This document shows, piece after piece, positions 36,189-45,897 of a DNA stretch of 64,000 bases. The stretch is from Methanocaldococcus fervens AG86 (lineage in GTDB: Archaea > AGJL01 > Methanococci > Methanococcales > Methanocaldococcaceae), in assembly GCF_000023985.1 (NCBI RefSeq), contig NC_013156.1:794363-858362 (forward strand). Reading direction: 5' to 3'. A program made the translations under genes and the position numbers. Numbering within the stretch: position 1 is the stretch's first letter; every line of letters begins with the position of its first letter. The notes under the pieces are model-generated. The model was given only the letters and a program-made list of their open reading frames with translations, made no database searches and was not told the origin of the DNA.

Positions 36189-36253
36189 CAACCTTTTGGA
36201 AAAAGCTTGACCAAAACCATACATTAAGAGGGGCTAAAAGCCCTCCTTAATGT
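36189..36253. repeat. Short palindromic repeat element between porE and porF
   Basis: CAACCTTTTGGAAAAAGCTTGACC... (36189-36217) matches the module at 4935-4963 at all but three positions. It is followed by a 33-bp imperfect palindrome, ACATTAAGAGGGGCT...AGCCCTCCTTAATGT (36221-36253). It lies just upstream of the porF ribosome site inside the por operon, so it would be transcribed as a strong intercistronic hairpin. Confidence 0.72.
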
Positions 36254-36273
36254 CTCTTATTTTTACGAAAAAA

Positions 36274-36768
36274 TTAAGGCTGAACTTTTGCATTTACAGT
36301 TATTTTTGAAATTAAGCTATTGTCTGTTTTTTGTGTTGGGAGAGTCATTTTGCTAAATAAATTCAATGAATTGTCTCTTTTAGCAAATATTAACTCATTT
36401 ACATCAACAAGCTCTAAGCATCTCTTTGAGCAAGCTTTAACACATGCAGGTTCATCTCCATTGCATAATATACATTTATAAGCCTTATCATCCAATGTTA
36501 TAGCCCCAAATGGACATGCTAAAGCACATAATCCACATCCGATACAAACTTCTTCATTTAAATATACGTAGCCGTCTTTATGCTCAATTGCTGAAACTGG
36601 GCAAACTTCCTTACAAGGAGCTGAAGCACAGTGCTGACAAATAATTGGGATGTATTTGCCATCTTTCTCCATTATGGCAATTCTTCCAACTTTATTCTTT
36701 TCCATACAAGCTTTAACACAATCCCCACAGTTATCGCAGTTATAGTTTGCCATTATTATCTTTTTCAT
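36274..36768 (-). CDS. porE: Ferredoxin-type Fe-S protein PorE
   Basis: 164 residues from the ATG at 36766-36768 (GGTGGTAGGA upstream). Cysteine motifs: [38 protein letters not shown] and CILCNGDEPACVKACS, a HycB/PorE-like arrangement of up to four 4Fe-4S clusters. The C-terminal 35 residues lack cysteines. It probably links pyruvate ferredoxin oxidoreductase to anabolic electron carriers. It follows porB by 31 bp. Confidence 0.87.
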   Translation of the reverse strand: MKKIIMANYNCDNCGDCVKACMEKNKVGRIAIMEKDGKYIPIICQHCASAPCKEVCPVSAIEHKDGYVYLNEEVCIGCGLCALACPFGAITLDDKAYKCILCNGDEPACVKACSKRCLELVDVNELIFAKRDNSLNLFSKMTLPTQKTDNSLISKITVNAKVQP

Positions 36769-36799
36769 TCCTACCACCTAGAAATATATAAAATTTAAT

Positions 36800-37687
36800 T
36801 TAAAGTCCTAACAACTTACATTTCTCATCGATATATTTCTGAATTCTTTCAATATCTTCATCAGTTAAATGTCTGTATCTTTTTTGCATCTTCAAATACT
36901 CTCTAACTGGTTTTCTCTTGGCTGGTTTGTATGTAATCCTAAACTCTCCATTTTCTATTTCATAGAGTGGGAAAACACCTGTCTCTACTGCCAATCTTCC
37001 AATTTCTATTGTTTTTTCTGGAGGGTATCCCCAACCTGTTGTACAAGGTTGTAAAACTTGTATAAACTTTGGACCTTCAATGCTTAAAGCCTTCTTAACC
37101 TTTCTAATGAAATCTTCAGGATATGATATACAAGCTGTAGCAACGTAAGGAATGCCATGAGCTGCCATAATCATTGCTACATCTTTTTTAGGCCTATCCT
37201 CCCCTCTAATTTTTGAACCTGCTGGAGATGTTGTTGTAGCAGCTAAGAAAGGTGTTGATGAACTTCTCTGTATTCCAGTGTTCATATAAGCCTCGTTATC
37301 ATACATAACATACAACATATCATGCCCTCTCTCCATAGCTCCACTCAATGACTGAAAACCAATATCTGCTGTTCCTCCATCTCCTCCAATTGCTATAACA
37401 TTTATTTTTTTGTCCTTGTATTTTCCTCTTTTTCTTTTCAATGCCTTTACAGCAGCTTCAACACCACTTGCAGTTGCTGCAGCATTTTCAAATGCTGTAT
37501 GTATCCAAGGAACTCTCCAAGCTGTTTCTGGATATGGTGTTGTCATAACCTCCAAACATCCAGTGGCGTTTGATATAATTGTGTCTTTTCCAGCAGCTTT
37601 TAATAATAACCTTGCTACAATGGCAGCTCCACAGCCAGCACATCCCCTATGTCCTGGAGCAAATAACTCTTCTCTTGGAAATTGCAT
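36800..37687 (-). CDS. porB: Pyruvate ferredoxin oxidoreductase, beta subunit
   Basis: 295 residues from the ATG at 37685-37687 behind GGTGATTGTA. This is the thiamine-diphosphate subunit. It has [17 protein letters not shown] with Fe-S cysteines, [10 protein letters not shown], the TPP motif [13 protein letters not shown] (about residues 103-114) with [13 protein letters not shown], and a C-terminal [10 protein letters not shown]. With PorA, PorD and PorC it oxidises pyruvate to acetyl-CoA, or runs in reverse during autotrophic growth. Confidence 0.96.
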   Translation of the reverse strand: MQFPREELFAPGHRGCAGCGAAIVARLLLKAAGKDTIISNATGCLEVMTTPYPETAWRVPWIHTAFENAAATASGVEAAVKALKRKRGKYKDKKINVIAIGGDGGTADIGFQSLSGAMERGHDMLYVMYDNEAYMNTGIQRSSSTPFLAATTTSPAGSKIRGEDRPKKDVAMIMAAHGIPYVATACISYPEDFIRKVKKALSIEGPKFIQVLQPCTTGWGYPPEKTIEIGRLAVETGVFPLYEIENGEFRITYKPAKRKPVREYLKMQKRYRHLTDEDIERIQKYIDEKCKLLGL

Positions 37688-37721
37688 TACAATCACCTTA
37701 AAAATTATTTAATTAACTTAA

Positions 37722-38882
37722 TTATTCCTTTAATCCTACCCATAAAGTTTCATCATCCTCTGCCTTTTCAACGTGGTCGATTATTGCCTTTATATCATCT
37801 ATCCTAATATCTCTTCCACCTAATCCAACTATGTAGTTACAAACTTTCTTATTTTTTAAAATTGATGCCATCTCAATACCTAAAGCACCCTTATTAAATC
37901 CTAATGAAATGTTTTTATCCAACACAGCTATGTTATTGGCATCTTTTAAAAACTCTTTAACATCCTCTTTTGGGAACGGTCTAAATGTCCTTATTCTTAA
38001 CAATCCTACTTCTTTCCCTTCTTTTTTGAGCTCATCAATAACATACTTTATTGTTCCACAGATAGAACCCATTGCCACCAAAACAGTGTCTGCATTATCC
38101 AAGTTGTATGCTTCAACCAAACCATTTCCATATTTTCTTTTAAACCATTCAGCAAACTCTTCATTAACATCTTTAATAACTTTTTTAGCTCTTTCCATCG
38201 CTTCTTCAACTTGCTTTCTTGTTTCCATGTAGCAATCTGGAACTCCAACCGGTCCTTGGGTTATTGGTCTATCTGGGTCTAAGTATGCGTGTTTAGGCTC
38301 ATAAACTCCTAAAAATTCTCTAACTCTCTCTGCCTTTGGAATTGTTACAGGTTCTACTGTATGTGTTAAGATAAATCCATCTAAACAAACCATAACTGGT
38401 AGTAAAACATCTTCATTCTCAGCTATTTTGTAAGCTTGTATTACGCTGTCAAGTGTTTCCTGATTATCTTCAACATATATCTGAATCCATCCCGTATCTC
38501 TTTGAGATATTGAATCCTGTTGATCATTCCATATGTTTATAGGAGCAGATAAAGCCCTGTTGGCAACCATCATAACTATTGGTAATCTCATACCTGAAGC
38601 TATAAACAACATCTCATGCATTAAAGCCAAACCTTGTGAAGAAGTTGCTGTAAACGTCCTTGCTCCTGTTGCAGCAGCCCCTATACAGGCAGACATTGCT
38701 GAATGCTCACTTTCAACTTTTATATACTCAGCGTCCAACTCTCCGTTAGCTACAAATTCAGCTAATTTCTCAACACATGTTGTTTGTGGGGTGATTGGAT
38801 AAGCAGCCACAACATCAACATCAGCCAATTTAGCTGCTTCAGCAGCTGCTGAGGTTCCAGTAATAACCTTAACTTCACACAT
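37722..38882 (-). CDS. porA: Pyruvate ferredoxin oxidoreductase, alpha subunit
   Basis: 386 residues. Motifs: GTSAAAEAAKLADVDVVAAYPITPQT near the start, FTATSSQGLALMHEML near residue 75, ANRALSAPINIWNDQQDS near 110, and a C-terminal domain with IAVLDKNISLGFNKGALG. It forms the catalytic core with PorB. ATG after GGTGGAAAC, 37 bp behind porD. Confidence 0.96.
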   Translation of the reverse strand: MCEVKVITGTSAAAEAAKLADVDVVAAYPITPQTTCVEKLAEFVANGELDAEYIKVESEHSAMSACIGAAATGARTFTATSSQGLALMHEMLFIASGMRLPIVMMVANRALSAPINIWNDQQDSISQRDTGWIQIYVEDNQETLDSVIQAYKIAENEDVLLPVMVCLDGFILTHTVEPVTIPKAERVREFLGVYEPKHAYLDPDRPITQGPVGVPDCYMETRKQVEEAMERAKKVIKDVNEEFAEWFKRKYGNGLVEAYNLDNADTVLVAMGSICGTIKYVIDELKKEGKEVGLLRIRTFRPFPKEDVKEFLKDANNIAVLDKNISLGFNKGALGIEMASILKNKKVCNYIVGLGGRDIRIDDIKAIIDHVEKAEDDETLWVGLKE

Positions 38883-38919
38883 GTTTCCACCTTAATTAAT
38901 TTAATATAATTTTTAGTGT

Positions 38920-39180
38920 TTATTTCTCTTCTCTAACCTTTGTTATTGCATTTACAGGACATTCGTTCATACAAATTAAACATCCTTTACAGTAATCATA
39001 ATCAATTTTAAAGTCCCCATTTTCATCCTCTTGTATGCATCCCTCTGGGCAGAAGATATAACAGTTTTCACATTTTACACATTTTTCATTATCTAAAACC
39101 GGTCTAAATGTTCTCCAGCTTCCTGTTTTATTTTTAATTGAACTTCCTGGCTCGTATATAATAGCTCCAATTGTAACCAT
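38920..39180 (-). CDS. porD: Pyruvate ferredoxin oxidoreductase, delta (ferredoxin) subunit
   Basis: 86 residues with two 4Fe-4S motifs, CVKCENCYIFCP and CKGCLICMNECP, typical of PorD. It passes electrons from the TPP site to ferredoxin. ATG after AGGTGGATTAA, 14 bp behind porC. Confidence 0.95.
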   Translation of the reverse strand: MVTIGAIIYEPGSSIKNKTGSWRTFRPVLDNEKCVKCENCYIFCPEGCIQEDENGDFKIDYDYCKGCLICMNECPVNAITKVREEK

Positions 39181-39194
39181 TTAATCCACCTCAT

Positions 39195-39731
39195 TTATCC
39201 ATACTTCTTTATCATTTCATTGTATGCTACTTCAGCTGCTTTAGCGTTTTTCTCTCCCAATTTTCCTTTAAATGTATCCATTATAGCCTTTTTAACTGAG
39301 TCAAGTGTAACAAGCTTGGTAACTCCTGCAAATGCACCAACCATTGCAGTATTTACTATAGGAACTCCCAAAACATCTAAAGCAATACCTGTAGCATCGA
39401 TTATGTAAGTTTTAAATCCTAAATCCAAATCATCTTTAACAGTGTTAATTACAACAGCTCCCTCCTTCTTTAACCCCTCAACAACATTAACACTCTCCAA
39501 AAGTGTAGCGTCTTGAACTATAACATAATCTGGGTTGTATATTTGAGACCTCAACGTAATTTTCTTATCATCTATTCTTGTAAATGCCATAACAGGGGCC
39601 CCTCTTCTCTCAACACCAAAAAATGGGAATGCTTGGCAGAATTTTCCATCATAAAAAGCAGCTTTAGCTAAAATTTGAGCGGCTGTAACAGCTCCTTGTC
39701 CTCCTCTTCCGTGAAATCTGATTTCTATCAT
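39195..39731 (-). CDS. porC: Pyruvate ferredoxin oxidoreductase, gamma subunit
   Basis: 178 residues of the gamma/KorC-type domain: [25 protein letters not shown] at the start, [20 protein letters not shown] near residue 35, and [13 protein letters not shown] near 120. First gene of the por operon. ATG after AGAGGGATACA, with a TATA box at 39787-39794 and an imperfect palindrome between TATA and start. Confidence 0.95.
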
Positions 39732-39765
39732 TGTATCCCTCTATGAGTAAATTATCATTATCAAT

Positions 39766-39794
39766 CATTAACAATTGTAATGGTAATATATAAA
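39766..39794 (-). promoter_or_regulatory. por operon promoter with palindromic site
   Basis: The minus strand has a TATA box (TTTATATA, 39787-39794). Downstream at 39766-39782 is CATT-A-ACAATTGT-AATG (plus-strand reading), an imperfect palindrome lying where the transcription start is expected, about 35 bp before porC. It is a candidate regulator-binding site. Confidence 0.45.
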
Positions 39795-39891
39795 GTTTTG
39801 GAGATTAAGCTAATTGACGAAAATAATTTAGGCACAACTAAAAAATTGAATTATTATTTTACAAAATTAAAAAATAATTTTAGGTGATAAT

Positions 39892-40185
39892 ATGAAAGAA
39901 ATAACTGAAGAGAAATTAGAGAACTATTTTAAAAGGACAGAAGAAGCTATAAAGATTATTAAAAAAGGTATGCCACCAAAGAGGAGTTTGCTTTATGATG
40001 TGGCTAAAGATTTTCTATTGATGATTGAAAGCTATTTTGAAGATGCAAAAGCATTTAAAGAGAAAGGAGATTATGTAAATGCCTTTGCCTCTCTAAATTA
40101 TGCTTATGGATGGATTGATGCAGGTGTTAGGTTGGGGATTTTTGATGTTGGAGATGATGATGTAAGATTTACACTTGCCAAATAA
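39892..40185 (+). CDS. DUF357 family protein
   Basis: 97 residues, all helical in appearance, with the conserved core [43 protein letters not shown]. The family is common in archaea and of unknown function; the fold suggests a HEPN- or TPR-like helical bundle that could bind a partner protein. ATG after AGGTGATAAT. The dapL gene starts 55 bp after its stop and may be co-transcribed. Confidence 0.78.
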   Translation: MKEITEEKLENYFKRTEEAIKIIKKGMPPKRSLLYDVAKDFLLMIESYFEDAKAFKEKGDYVNAFASLNYAYGWIDAGVRLGIFDVGDDDVRFTLAK

Positions 40186-40240
40186 AATTTTTATATTCAG
40201 TCAACTTATTAATGCAATAAAGTTGATAGCTGGTGAGAGG

Positions 40241-41497
40241 ATGGAAAGTTACATACAAAACTTATTTGCTGAGAGAATCGGAGGAAAGAAGTTTGGTAAA
40301 GAGGATGTAATTTACAAGTTTGAAAAGATAAAGAGAGCTAAAAAAGAGGCTATGGAAAAGCATCCAGATATGGAGTTAATCGATATGGGAGTTGGAGAGC
40401 CAGACGAAATGGCTGATCCTGAAGTTATAAGGGTTTTATGTGAAGAGGCAAAAAAGTGGGAAAATAGAGGATATGCAGATAATGGAATTCAGGAGTTGAA
40501 AGATGCCGTTCCTCCATACATGGAAAAAGTTTATGGAGTTAAGGATATAGACCCAGTTAATGAGGTTATCCATTCAATGGGTTCAAAACCAGCTTTAGCT
40601 TACATAACATCAGCATTTATAAATCCAGGAGATGTTTGCTTAATGACAGTTCCTGGATATCCAGTCACGGCAACACACACAAAATGGTATGGAGGAGAGG
40701 TTTATAACCTACCATTATTGGAAGAAAATGATTTCTTACCAGATTTGGAGAGCATTCCAGAGGATATTAAGAAGAGGGCAAAGATATTGTACTTAAACTA
40801 TCCAAACAACCCAACAGGAGCTCAGGCAACTAAAAAATTTTACAAAGAAGTTGTTGATTTTGCATTTGAAAATGAAGTTATAGTCGTTCAAGATGCTGCT
40901 TATGGAGCTTTGGTTTATGATGGAAAACCATTATCATTCTTATCAGTCAAAGATGCTAAGGAAGTTGGTGTAGAAATTCACAGCTTTTCGAAGGCATTTA
41001 ACATGACTGGTTGGAGATTGGCATTTTTAGTTGGAAATGAGCTCATAATTAAGGCTTTTGCAACAGTTAAAGACAACTTTGACAGTGGGCAATTCATCCC
41101 AATTCAAAAAGCTGGAATATACTGCCTACAGCATCCAGAAATAACTGAAAGAGTTAGACAAAAGTATGAGAGAAGATTAAGAAAGATGGTTAAGATATTA
41201 AATGAAGTTGGATTTAAAGCAAGAATGCCAGGAGGAACATTCTACTTATATGTTAAATCACCAAGAAGAGCTAACGGTATCGAATTTGAAACTGCTGAGG
41301 ACTTCTCCCAATATTTAATTAAAGAAAAGCTCATTTCAACTGTTCCATGGGACGATGCTGGGCATTATTTAAGATTGGCTGCTTGCTTTGTAGCTAAAGA
41401 TGAAAACGGAAACCCAACAACAGAAGAGAAATATGAGGATATAGTTTTAGAAGAGTTTAAGAGAAGGCTAGAAGATTTAGATTTAGAATTTGAATAA
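40241..41497 (+). CDS. dapL: LL-diaminopimelate aminotransferase
   Basis: 418 residues from the ATG at 40241 (CTGGTGAGAGG upstream); the longer open frame has no ribosome site. Class I/II PLP aminotransferase with MGVGEPDEMADPEV near residue 50, the NYPNNPTGAQAT motif near 195, PLP lysine in HSFSKAFNMTGWR near 260, and the C-terminal arginine region YLRLAACF. DapL converts tetrahydrodipicolinate directly to LL-DAP for lysine synthesis. The M. jannaschii counterpart is a characterised DapL. Confidence 0.9.
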   Translation: MESYIQNLFAERIGGKKFGKEDVIYKFEKIKRAKKEAMEKHPDMELIDMGVGEPDEMADPEVIRVLCEEAKKWENRGYADNGIQELKDAVPPYMEKVYGVKDIDPVNEVIHSMGSKPALAYITSAFINPGDVCLMTVPGYPVTATHTKWYGGEVYNLPLLEENDFLPDLESIPEDIKKRAKILYLNYPNNPTGAQATKKFYKEVVDFAFENEVIVVQDAAYGALVYDGKPLSFLSVKDAKEVGVEIHSFSKAFNMTGWRLAFLVGNELIIKAFATVKDNFDSGQFIPIQKAGIYCLQHPEITERVRQKYERRLRKMVKILNEVGFKARMPGGTFYLYVKSPRRANGIEFETAEDFSQYLIKEKLISTVPWDDAGHYLRLAACFVAKDENGNPTTEEKYEDIVLEEFKRRLEDLDLEFE

Positions 41498-41498
41498 A

Positions 41499-42746
41499 TT
41501 AAGTTCCTTCTCTCCAATCCTCTAAATATCTTTTTTGCTCTTCAGTTAATTCATCTATTTCAATGCCCATGGATTTTAATTTTAATGATGCAATCATTAA
41601 ATCTTGCTCATAAGGAATGTTATAAACTCTTGGCTCTAACTTATCATGATTTTTTAAGATGTATTCAGCTGCTAAAGCCTGGTTAGCAAAGCTCATATCC
41701 ATAACCTCACATGGATGCCCATCTGCACATGCTAAATTAACCAACCTCCCCTCTCCTAATAAGTATAATTTTTTATCCCCCAAATCATATTCAGTTACAC
41801 AGTTTCTTACTTCTTTTATTGATTTAGCCAGCTCTTCTAAGTGCTTTTTATTAATCTCATTGTCAAAGTGTCCAGCATTAGCTAAGATAGCTCCATTTTT
41901 CATCTTTAACATGTGTTCTTTTCTAATAACATCTTTACATCCAGTTGTTGTTATAAAAATATCTCCAATCTCTGCAGCTTTTTCCATCTTCATAACTCTA
42001 AATCCATCCATTCTTGCCTCTAAAGCCCTAATTGGATTAACTTCTGTAACAACAACCTCAGCTCCTAAGCCCTTAGCCCTCATCGCAACTCCTCTACCAC
42101 ACCATCCATAACCAGCAACAACAACAGTTTTTCCAGCAATTAATAAGTTCGTAGCTCTTAAAATCCCATCTAAGGCACTCTGTCCAGTTCCATATCTATT
42201 ATCAAAGAGGTGTTTTGTGTATGCATCATTTACATCCATAACTGGGAATTTTAAAGCCCCTTCTTTCTCCATAGCTTTTAATCTAATAATTCCAGTTGTT
42301 GTCTCCTCGCAGCCTCCCATAATATTATCTAAAAGTTCAGTTCTCTTTGTATGCAATAAAAATATCAAATCACAGCCGTCATCTATAACAATATCCGGTT
42401 TGTGGTCTAAAACTTTGTTTAAATTTGCATAATATTCCTCAACAGTCTCTCCTCTCCATGCATAAACATGCATTCCTTTTTTAGCACACGTTGCCGCAAC
42501 ATCATCCTGTGTAGATAAAGGATTACAGCCAGTTATTGCAATTTTTGCTCCTCCTTCCATTAATGTTTCTGCTAAAACAGCAGTCTTAGCCTCCAAATGC
42601 AAAGCCATTCCTATAGTTATTCCTTTAAATGGTTTTTCTTCTTTAAATCTCTCTCTAATTAACGATAAAACAGGCATGTGTTGTTTTGCCCATTGAATCT
42701 TTCTCTCTCCTTCTTTCCAAAGGTTTATATCTCTAACTTCATACAT
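41499..42746 (-). CDS. ahcY: S-adenosyl/S-inosyl-homocysteine hydrolase
   Basis: 415 residues from the ATG at 42744-42746 behind GGTGAAATC. Features: [21 protein letters not shown] near residue 45, a conserved [20 protein letters not shown] near 180, the NAD-binding glycine motif [22 protein letters not shown] near 215, and a C-terminal [13 protein letters not shown]. It lacks the bacterial-type C-terminal extension. In M. jannaschii this homologue is reported to hydrolyse S-inosylhomocysteine made by a separate deaminase; the same is likely here. Confidence 0.93.
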   Translation of the reverse strand: MYEVRDINLWKEGERKIQWAKQHMPVLSLIRERFKEEKPFKGITIGMALHLEAKTAVLAETLMEGGAKIAITGCNPLSTQDDVAATCAKKGMHVYAWRGETVEEYYANLNKVLDHKPDIVIDDGCDLIFLLHTKRTELLDNIMGGCEETTTGIIRLKAMEKEGALKFPVMDVNDAYTKHLFDNRYGTGQSALDGILRATNLLIAGKTVVVAGYGWCGRGVAMRAKGLGAEVVVTEVNPIRALEARMDGFRVMKMEKAAEIGDIFITTTGCKDVIRKEHMLKMKNGAILANAGHFDNEINKKHLEELAKSIKEVRNCVTEYDLGDKKLYLLGEGRLVNLACADGHPCEVMDMSFANQALAAEYILKNHDKLEPRVYNIPYEQDLMIASLKLKSMGIEIDELTEEQKRYLEDWREGT

Positions 42747-42835
42747 GATTTCACCATAAATATTTGTCTTTGTTATAACATATTGTTGCAATTTAATAAC
42801 TTTTACTTAAAAACTTAACCTGATTTTGTGATAAC

Positions 42836-43516
42836 ATGAACTACGATGCAAAAATAATAGAAAGGGGAAGATTATATTATAGAAACAATTTGGTCAAATA
42901 CTGCATAAAATATAAAAATTTTTTATTTGGGGAGGTTGTTGGCTCTGATGTGTATAAAGTTAAAGTCGATTTAGATAACAACTATTTTGGCTTATGTACT
43001 TGCCCATACAAATACAACTGCAAACACGCCTATGCATTAATTGAGGCATATAAAAACAATAACTACATTGATGCAGAAGAAATTTTTAAAGAATTGGAAA
43101 ATAAGAGCAAAGAGGAGATATTAGATATATTAAAAAATTTAGTTGTTAAACATTATTTATGGGATGAGTTTTTAGATAAAGATAGCTTATTAAATAAGGC
43201 AATTAGTTTAATAAAATTAATTCCTTTGGAGAGGAAAAATATACACACATTTAAGTCATTTTTAAGGAATCAGTTTGTCAAAAATGCTGATGATGAAGAG
43301 TTGGTAGAGGTCATTGAAGAGATGATTAAAGCTGATTTGGATTTTAATGACTCTAACGTTATAGAGGCGTTAACAATAATATTGGATGAAATCTTTAAAA
43401 GAGAAAACAAAGAAGTTGTAAAAAAGCTTATAAATTTATATAGGAAATATAAAAAAGAGTTATGGATTGTTGGAGATTATTTAATAGAGTTTTATGATAA
43501 CTACTTTGAATATTAG
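42836..43516 (+). CDS. SWIM zinc-finger protein
   Basis: 226 residues. An N-terminal SWIM motif, GLCTCPYKYNCKHAYAL (CxCx6CxH, about residues 58-74), is followed by an all-helical, acidic region with no recognised domain. Stand-alone SWIM proteins occur widely in archaea near helicases or ATPases; SWIM binds DNA or protein. It is divergent from ahcY, and its stop overlaps the convergent AAA ATPase gene by 4 bp. ATG after TGTGATAAC. Confidence 0.8.
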   Translation: MNYDAKIIERGRLYYRNNLVKYCIKYKNFLFGEVVGSDVYKVKVDLDNNYFGLCTCPYKYNCKHAYALIEAYKNNNYIDAEEIFKELENKSKEEILDILKNLVVKHYLWDEFLDKDSLLNKAISLIKLIPLERKNIHTFKSFLRNQFVKNADDEELVEVIEEMIKADLDFNDSNVIEALTIILDEIFKRENKEVVKKLINLYRKYKKELWIVGDYLIEFYDNYFEY

Positions 43517-44628
43517 AGGTACAAGTGCTGTGGAGCTTCCCTCCTATCCTTCAAAATCTTCTTTAATGCCCATTCTAAATCTTCTTTGGAGACATAATCT
43601 CTATCTTCCAATATAGCTTTATGTAATGCTGGTTTTAAGAATTTTTCCTTAATATCCCTACCACTAAATCCTTTAGTTTTTTCAACAAACTCCTTCAAAT
43701 TGGCTTTAACAGGAATTGGCATCTTCTTAGCATAAAGCTCCATAATCTTCAATCTTTCTTCATCATTTGGCAATTTAAACTCAATTTCTTCCTCAAATCT
43801 ACTCCTAATCGCTGGGTCTAACATCGCTGGATTGTTTGTCGCTGCTATAGTTACAACTCCCTCATTTTCTTTAATTCCATCCAACTCGGTTAATAATGCA
43901 TTAACAACTTCGGAAACATCTCCTCTCAATGATTGATACTCCCTACTCAAACCTATAGCATCCAATTCATCAATAAATACAATACATGGAGCACTTTCAG
44001 AAGCTCTTTGATATAGCTCTCTAATCATCTTTGAAGCGTCCCCAACATGTTCTCCAATGAGCTCTGGAGCTTTTACTAATATGAATGATGAATTCGTCTC
44101 TGTCGCCAAAGCTCTCGCCATCAATGTCTTTCCAGTTCCTGGAGGCCCATAAAACAATACATTCTTTGGAGCCCATTCTCCGAAGAGTTTTGGATTCTCC
44201 AAATACTTCATAATAATTCTACACTTCTTCTTAGCCTCTTCCTGCCCAATAATCTCGCTGAATTTAGCCTTTTTAAACTGCGTTCTAATAACTTTTTTAG
44301 GAGTTTGTAATTTAAATATAGTCTCGCTTGTAATCATCCCTCCTTCTTTTGGATAAGTTGAGATAACCTTGAAGGCATAATCTGGGATGATTGAGTTATC
44401 AAATAAATAATCTCCTTCTTTAACAATCTCGCCAATCCACTGGTCTCTCGCATAGATGTTAAACAATATTGGGTCGTCAGTAGAAACCTTGACATTCTCG
44501 CTACTAATCCTAATTGGGAATCCCGCAGGTTCCAATACAACATATTTTAATGATGGTAATGTATCATCGTAAGTTTTAATCTTTGAAAAAGATTTTATTT
44601 TTATAGGATTGAATCCAATTTTACCCAT
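43513..44628 (-). CDS. AAA+ ATPase, proteasome-regulatory-like (AMA group)
   Basis: 371 residues. Residues 1-120 form a distinct N-domain (beta-rich, with IYARDQWIGEIVKEGDYLFDNSIIPDYAF). The AAA core has Walker A FYGPPGTGKT (about 155-165), Walker B CIVFIDELDAIG (about 212), sensor 1 AATNNPAMLDPAIRSRF with the arginine finger, and the C-terminal helical lid. It has no coiled coil, unlike PAN. I assign it with moderate confidence to the AMA group of methanogens and Archaeoglobus, which may unfold proteins for the proteasome. ATG after GGTGAGAGACT. Confidence 0.83.
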   Translation of the reverse strand: MGKIGFNPIKIKSFSKIKTYDDTLPSLKYVVLEPAGFPIRISSENVKVSTDDPILFNIYARDQWIGEIVKEGDYLFDNSIIPDYAFKVISTYPKEGGMITSETIFKLQTPKKVIRTQFKKAKFSEIIGQEEAKKKCRIIMKYLENPKLFGEWAPKNVLFYGPPGTGKTLMARALATETNSSFILVKAPELIGEHVGDASKMIRELYQRASESAPCIVFIDELDAIGLSREYQSLRGDVSEVVNALLTELDGIKENEGVVTIAATNNPAMLDPAIRSRFEEEIEFKLPNDEERLKIMELYAKKMPIPVKANLKEFVEKTKGFSGRDIKEKFLKPALHKAILEDRDYVSKEDLEWALKKILKDRREAPQHLYL

Positions 44629-44722
44629 AGTCTCTCACCTTAATGATAATAATAAGGCAACCATATTTATATTCATGAAGTGATATTAATAATTTACTTA
44701 TCAAATACATATGGGGGATGAA

Positions 44723-45559
44723 ATGACATCTATGGATATAATTTTCTTCTTGTTCATATTTTTGCTATTTATTTATCCAGAAATGATGTTGAGATATAAG
44801 ATAATGAGAAGATTGAGGTGTATAAGGGAAATTGAAAGAGAAAGGGGAAGTAGAGTCATAGCAATGATACACAGGCAGGAAGCATTAACATTTTTAGGAA
44901 TACCAATATATAAATTTATCACTATCGAGGATAGTGAAGAAATTTTGAGAGCTATTAGGCTAACTCCAGAAGATATGCCTATAGATTTAATTATACACAC
45001 ACCCGGAGGTTTAGCTTTAGCGAGCGAGCAAATTGCTTTGGCTTTAAAGGAACATAAGGCAAAAACAACAGTTATAATTCCACACTATGCGATGAGTGGG
45101 GGTAGCTTAATTGCATTAGCAGCAGATGAAATAATCATGGACAAAAATGCAGTTATGGGACCTGTAGACCCACAGATTGGGCAGTATCCTGCAGCTTCAA
45201 TATTGGAGGCATACTATAAAAAAGGAGATAAAGTGGATGATGAAACATTAATATTGGTTGATATATCTAAAAAAGCCATTAGACAGATGGAAGAATTCGT
45301 TTATGAGCTTTTGAAAGATAAATATGGAGATGAAAAAGCTAAAGAAATTGCAAAAAAACTAACTTCTGGAGTTTGGACGCATGATTATCCTCTAACAGTC
45401 AATAAATTAAAAGAGTTGGGAATTGAAGTTAATACAAACGTTCCGAGAAAAGTTTATGAATTATTGGAGCTTTATCCACAGCCAATGGGAGCTAAGCCTT
45501 CAGTCTATTACATACCAGTTCCATATGGAAAGAAAGAAAGTGAAAAAAATGCAAAATAA
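44723..45559 (+). CDS. SDH (ClpP/SppA-like) serine proteinase, membrane-anchored
   Basis: 278 residues from the ATG at 44723; the preceding GGGGGATGA is the ribosome site, so a start at 44711 is unlikely. One N-terminal transmembrane helix ([18 protein letters not shown]), then a crotonase-like serine protease domain with [15 protein letters not shown] near residue 92, the nucleophile in [15 protein letters not shown] near 124, and [13 protein letters not shown]. The family (DUF114, serine dehydrogenase proteinase) is archaeal-type. It is divergent from the AAA ATPase gene across 94 bp. Confidence 0.85.
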   Translation: MTSMDIIFFLFIFLLFIYPEMMLRYKIMRRLRCIREIERERGSRVIAMIHRQEALTFLGIPIYKFITIEDSEEILRAIRLTPEDMPIDLIIHTPGGLALASEQIALALKEHKAKTTVIIPHYAMSGGSLIALAADEIIMDKNAVMGPVDPQIGQYPAASILEAYYKKGDKVDDETLILVDISKKAIRQMEEFVYELLKDKYGDEKAKEIAKKLTSGVWTHDYPLTVNKLKELGIEVNTNVPRKVYELLELYPQPMGAKPSVYYIPVPYGKKESEKNAK

Positions 45560-45893
45560 TAAAATTAAAAAAGTTAAAATTAAAAATTTAGAGTTTGATG
45601 TTGTATTGGCAGACAACTTTATTAAAAGGGCTTTTGGGTTAATGCTTAGAGATATTGGGGATAAAGCAATGCTCTTCCTCTATAAAAGGAGAAAAATAGC
45701 TATGCACACGTTCTTTATGCTCTACCCCATAGATGTAGTTTTTATTGATAAAGATAAAGTCGTTGAGGCTGTAAGATTAAAGCCATGGAAAAGCTACAAA
45801 TGTAAAAATTATTCAACAGCAATGCTCGAATTTAAATGTAGAGATGTTAATTTAGATGAGCTTATTGGAGAAAAAGTAGAATTTATAAGATGA
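45549..45893 (+). CDS. DUF192 family protein
   Basis: 114 residues from the ATG at 45549, overlapping the upstream proteinase gene by 11 bp; an open extension upstream merely shadows that gene. DUF192 signatures: [32 protein letters not shown] and a C-terminal LIGEKVEFI. Function unknown; bacterial members are often exported, but no signal peptide is present here. GTGAAAAAA lies ahead of the ATG. The M20 gene follows 4 bp later. Confidence 0.8.
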   Translation: MQNNKIKKVKIKNLEFDVVLADNFIKRAFGLMLRDIGDKAMLFLYKRRKIAMHTFFMLYPIDVVFIDKDKVVEAVRLKPWKSYKCKNYSTAMLEFKCRDVNLDELIGEKVEFIR

Positions 45894-45897
45894 TATT

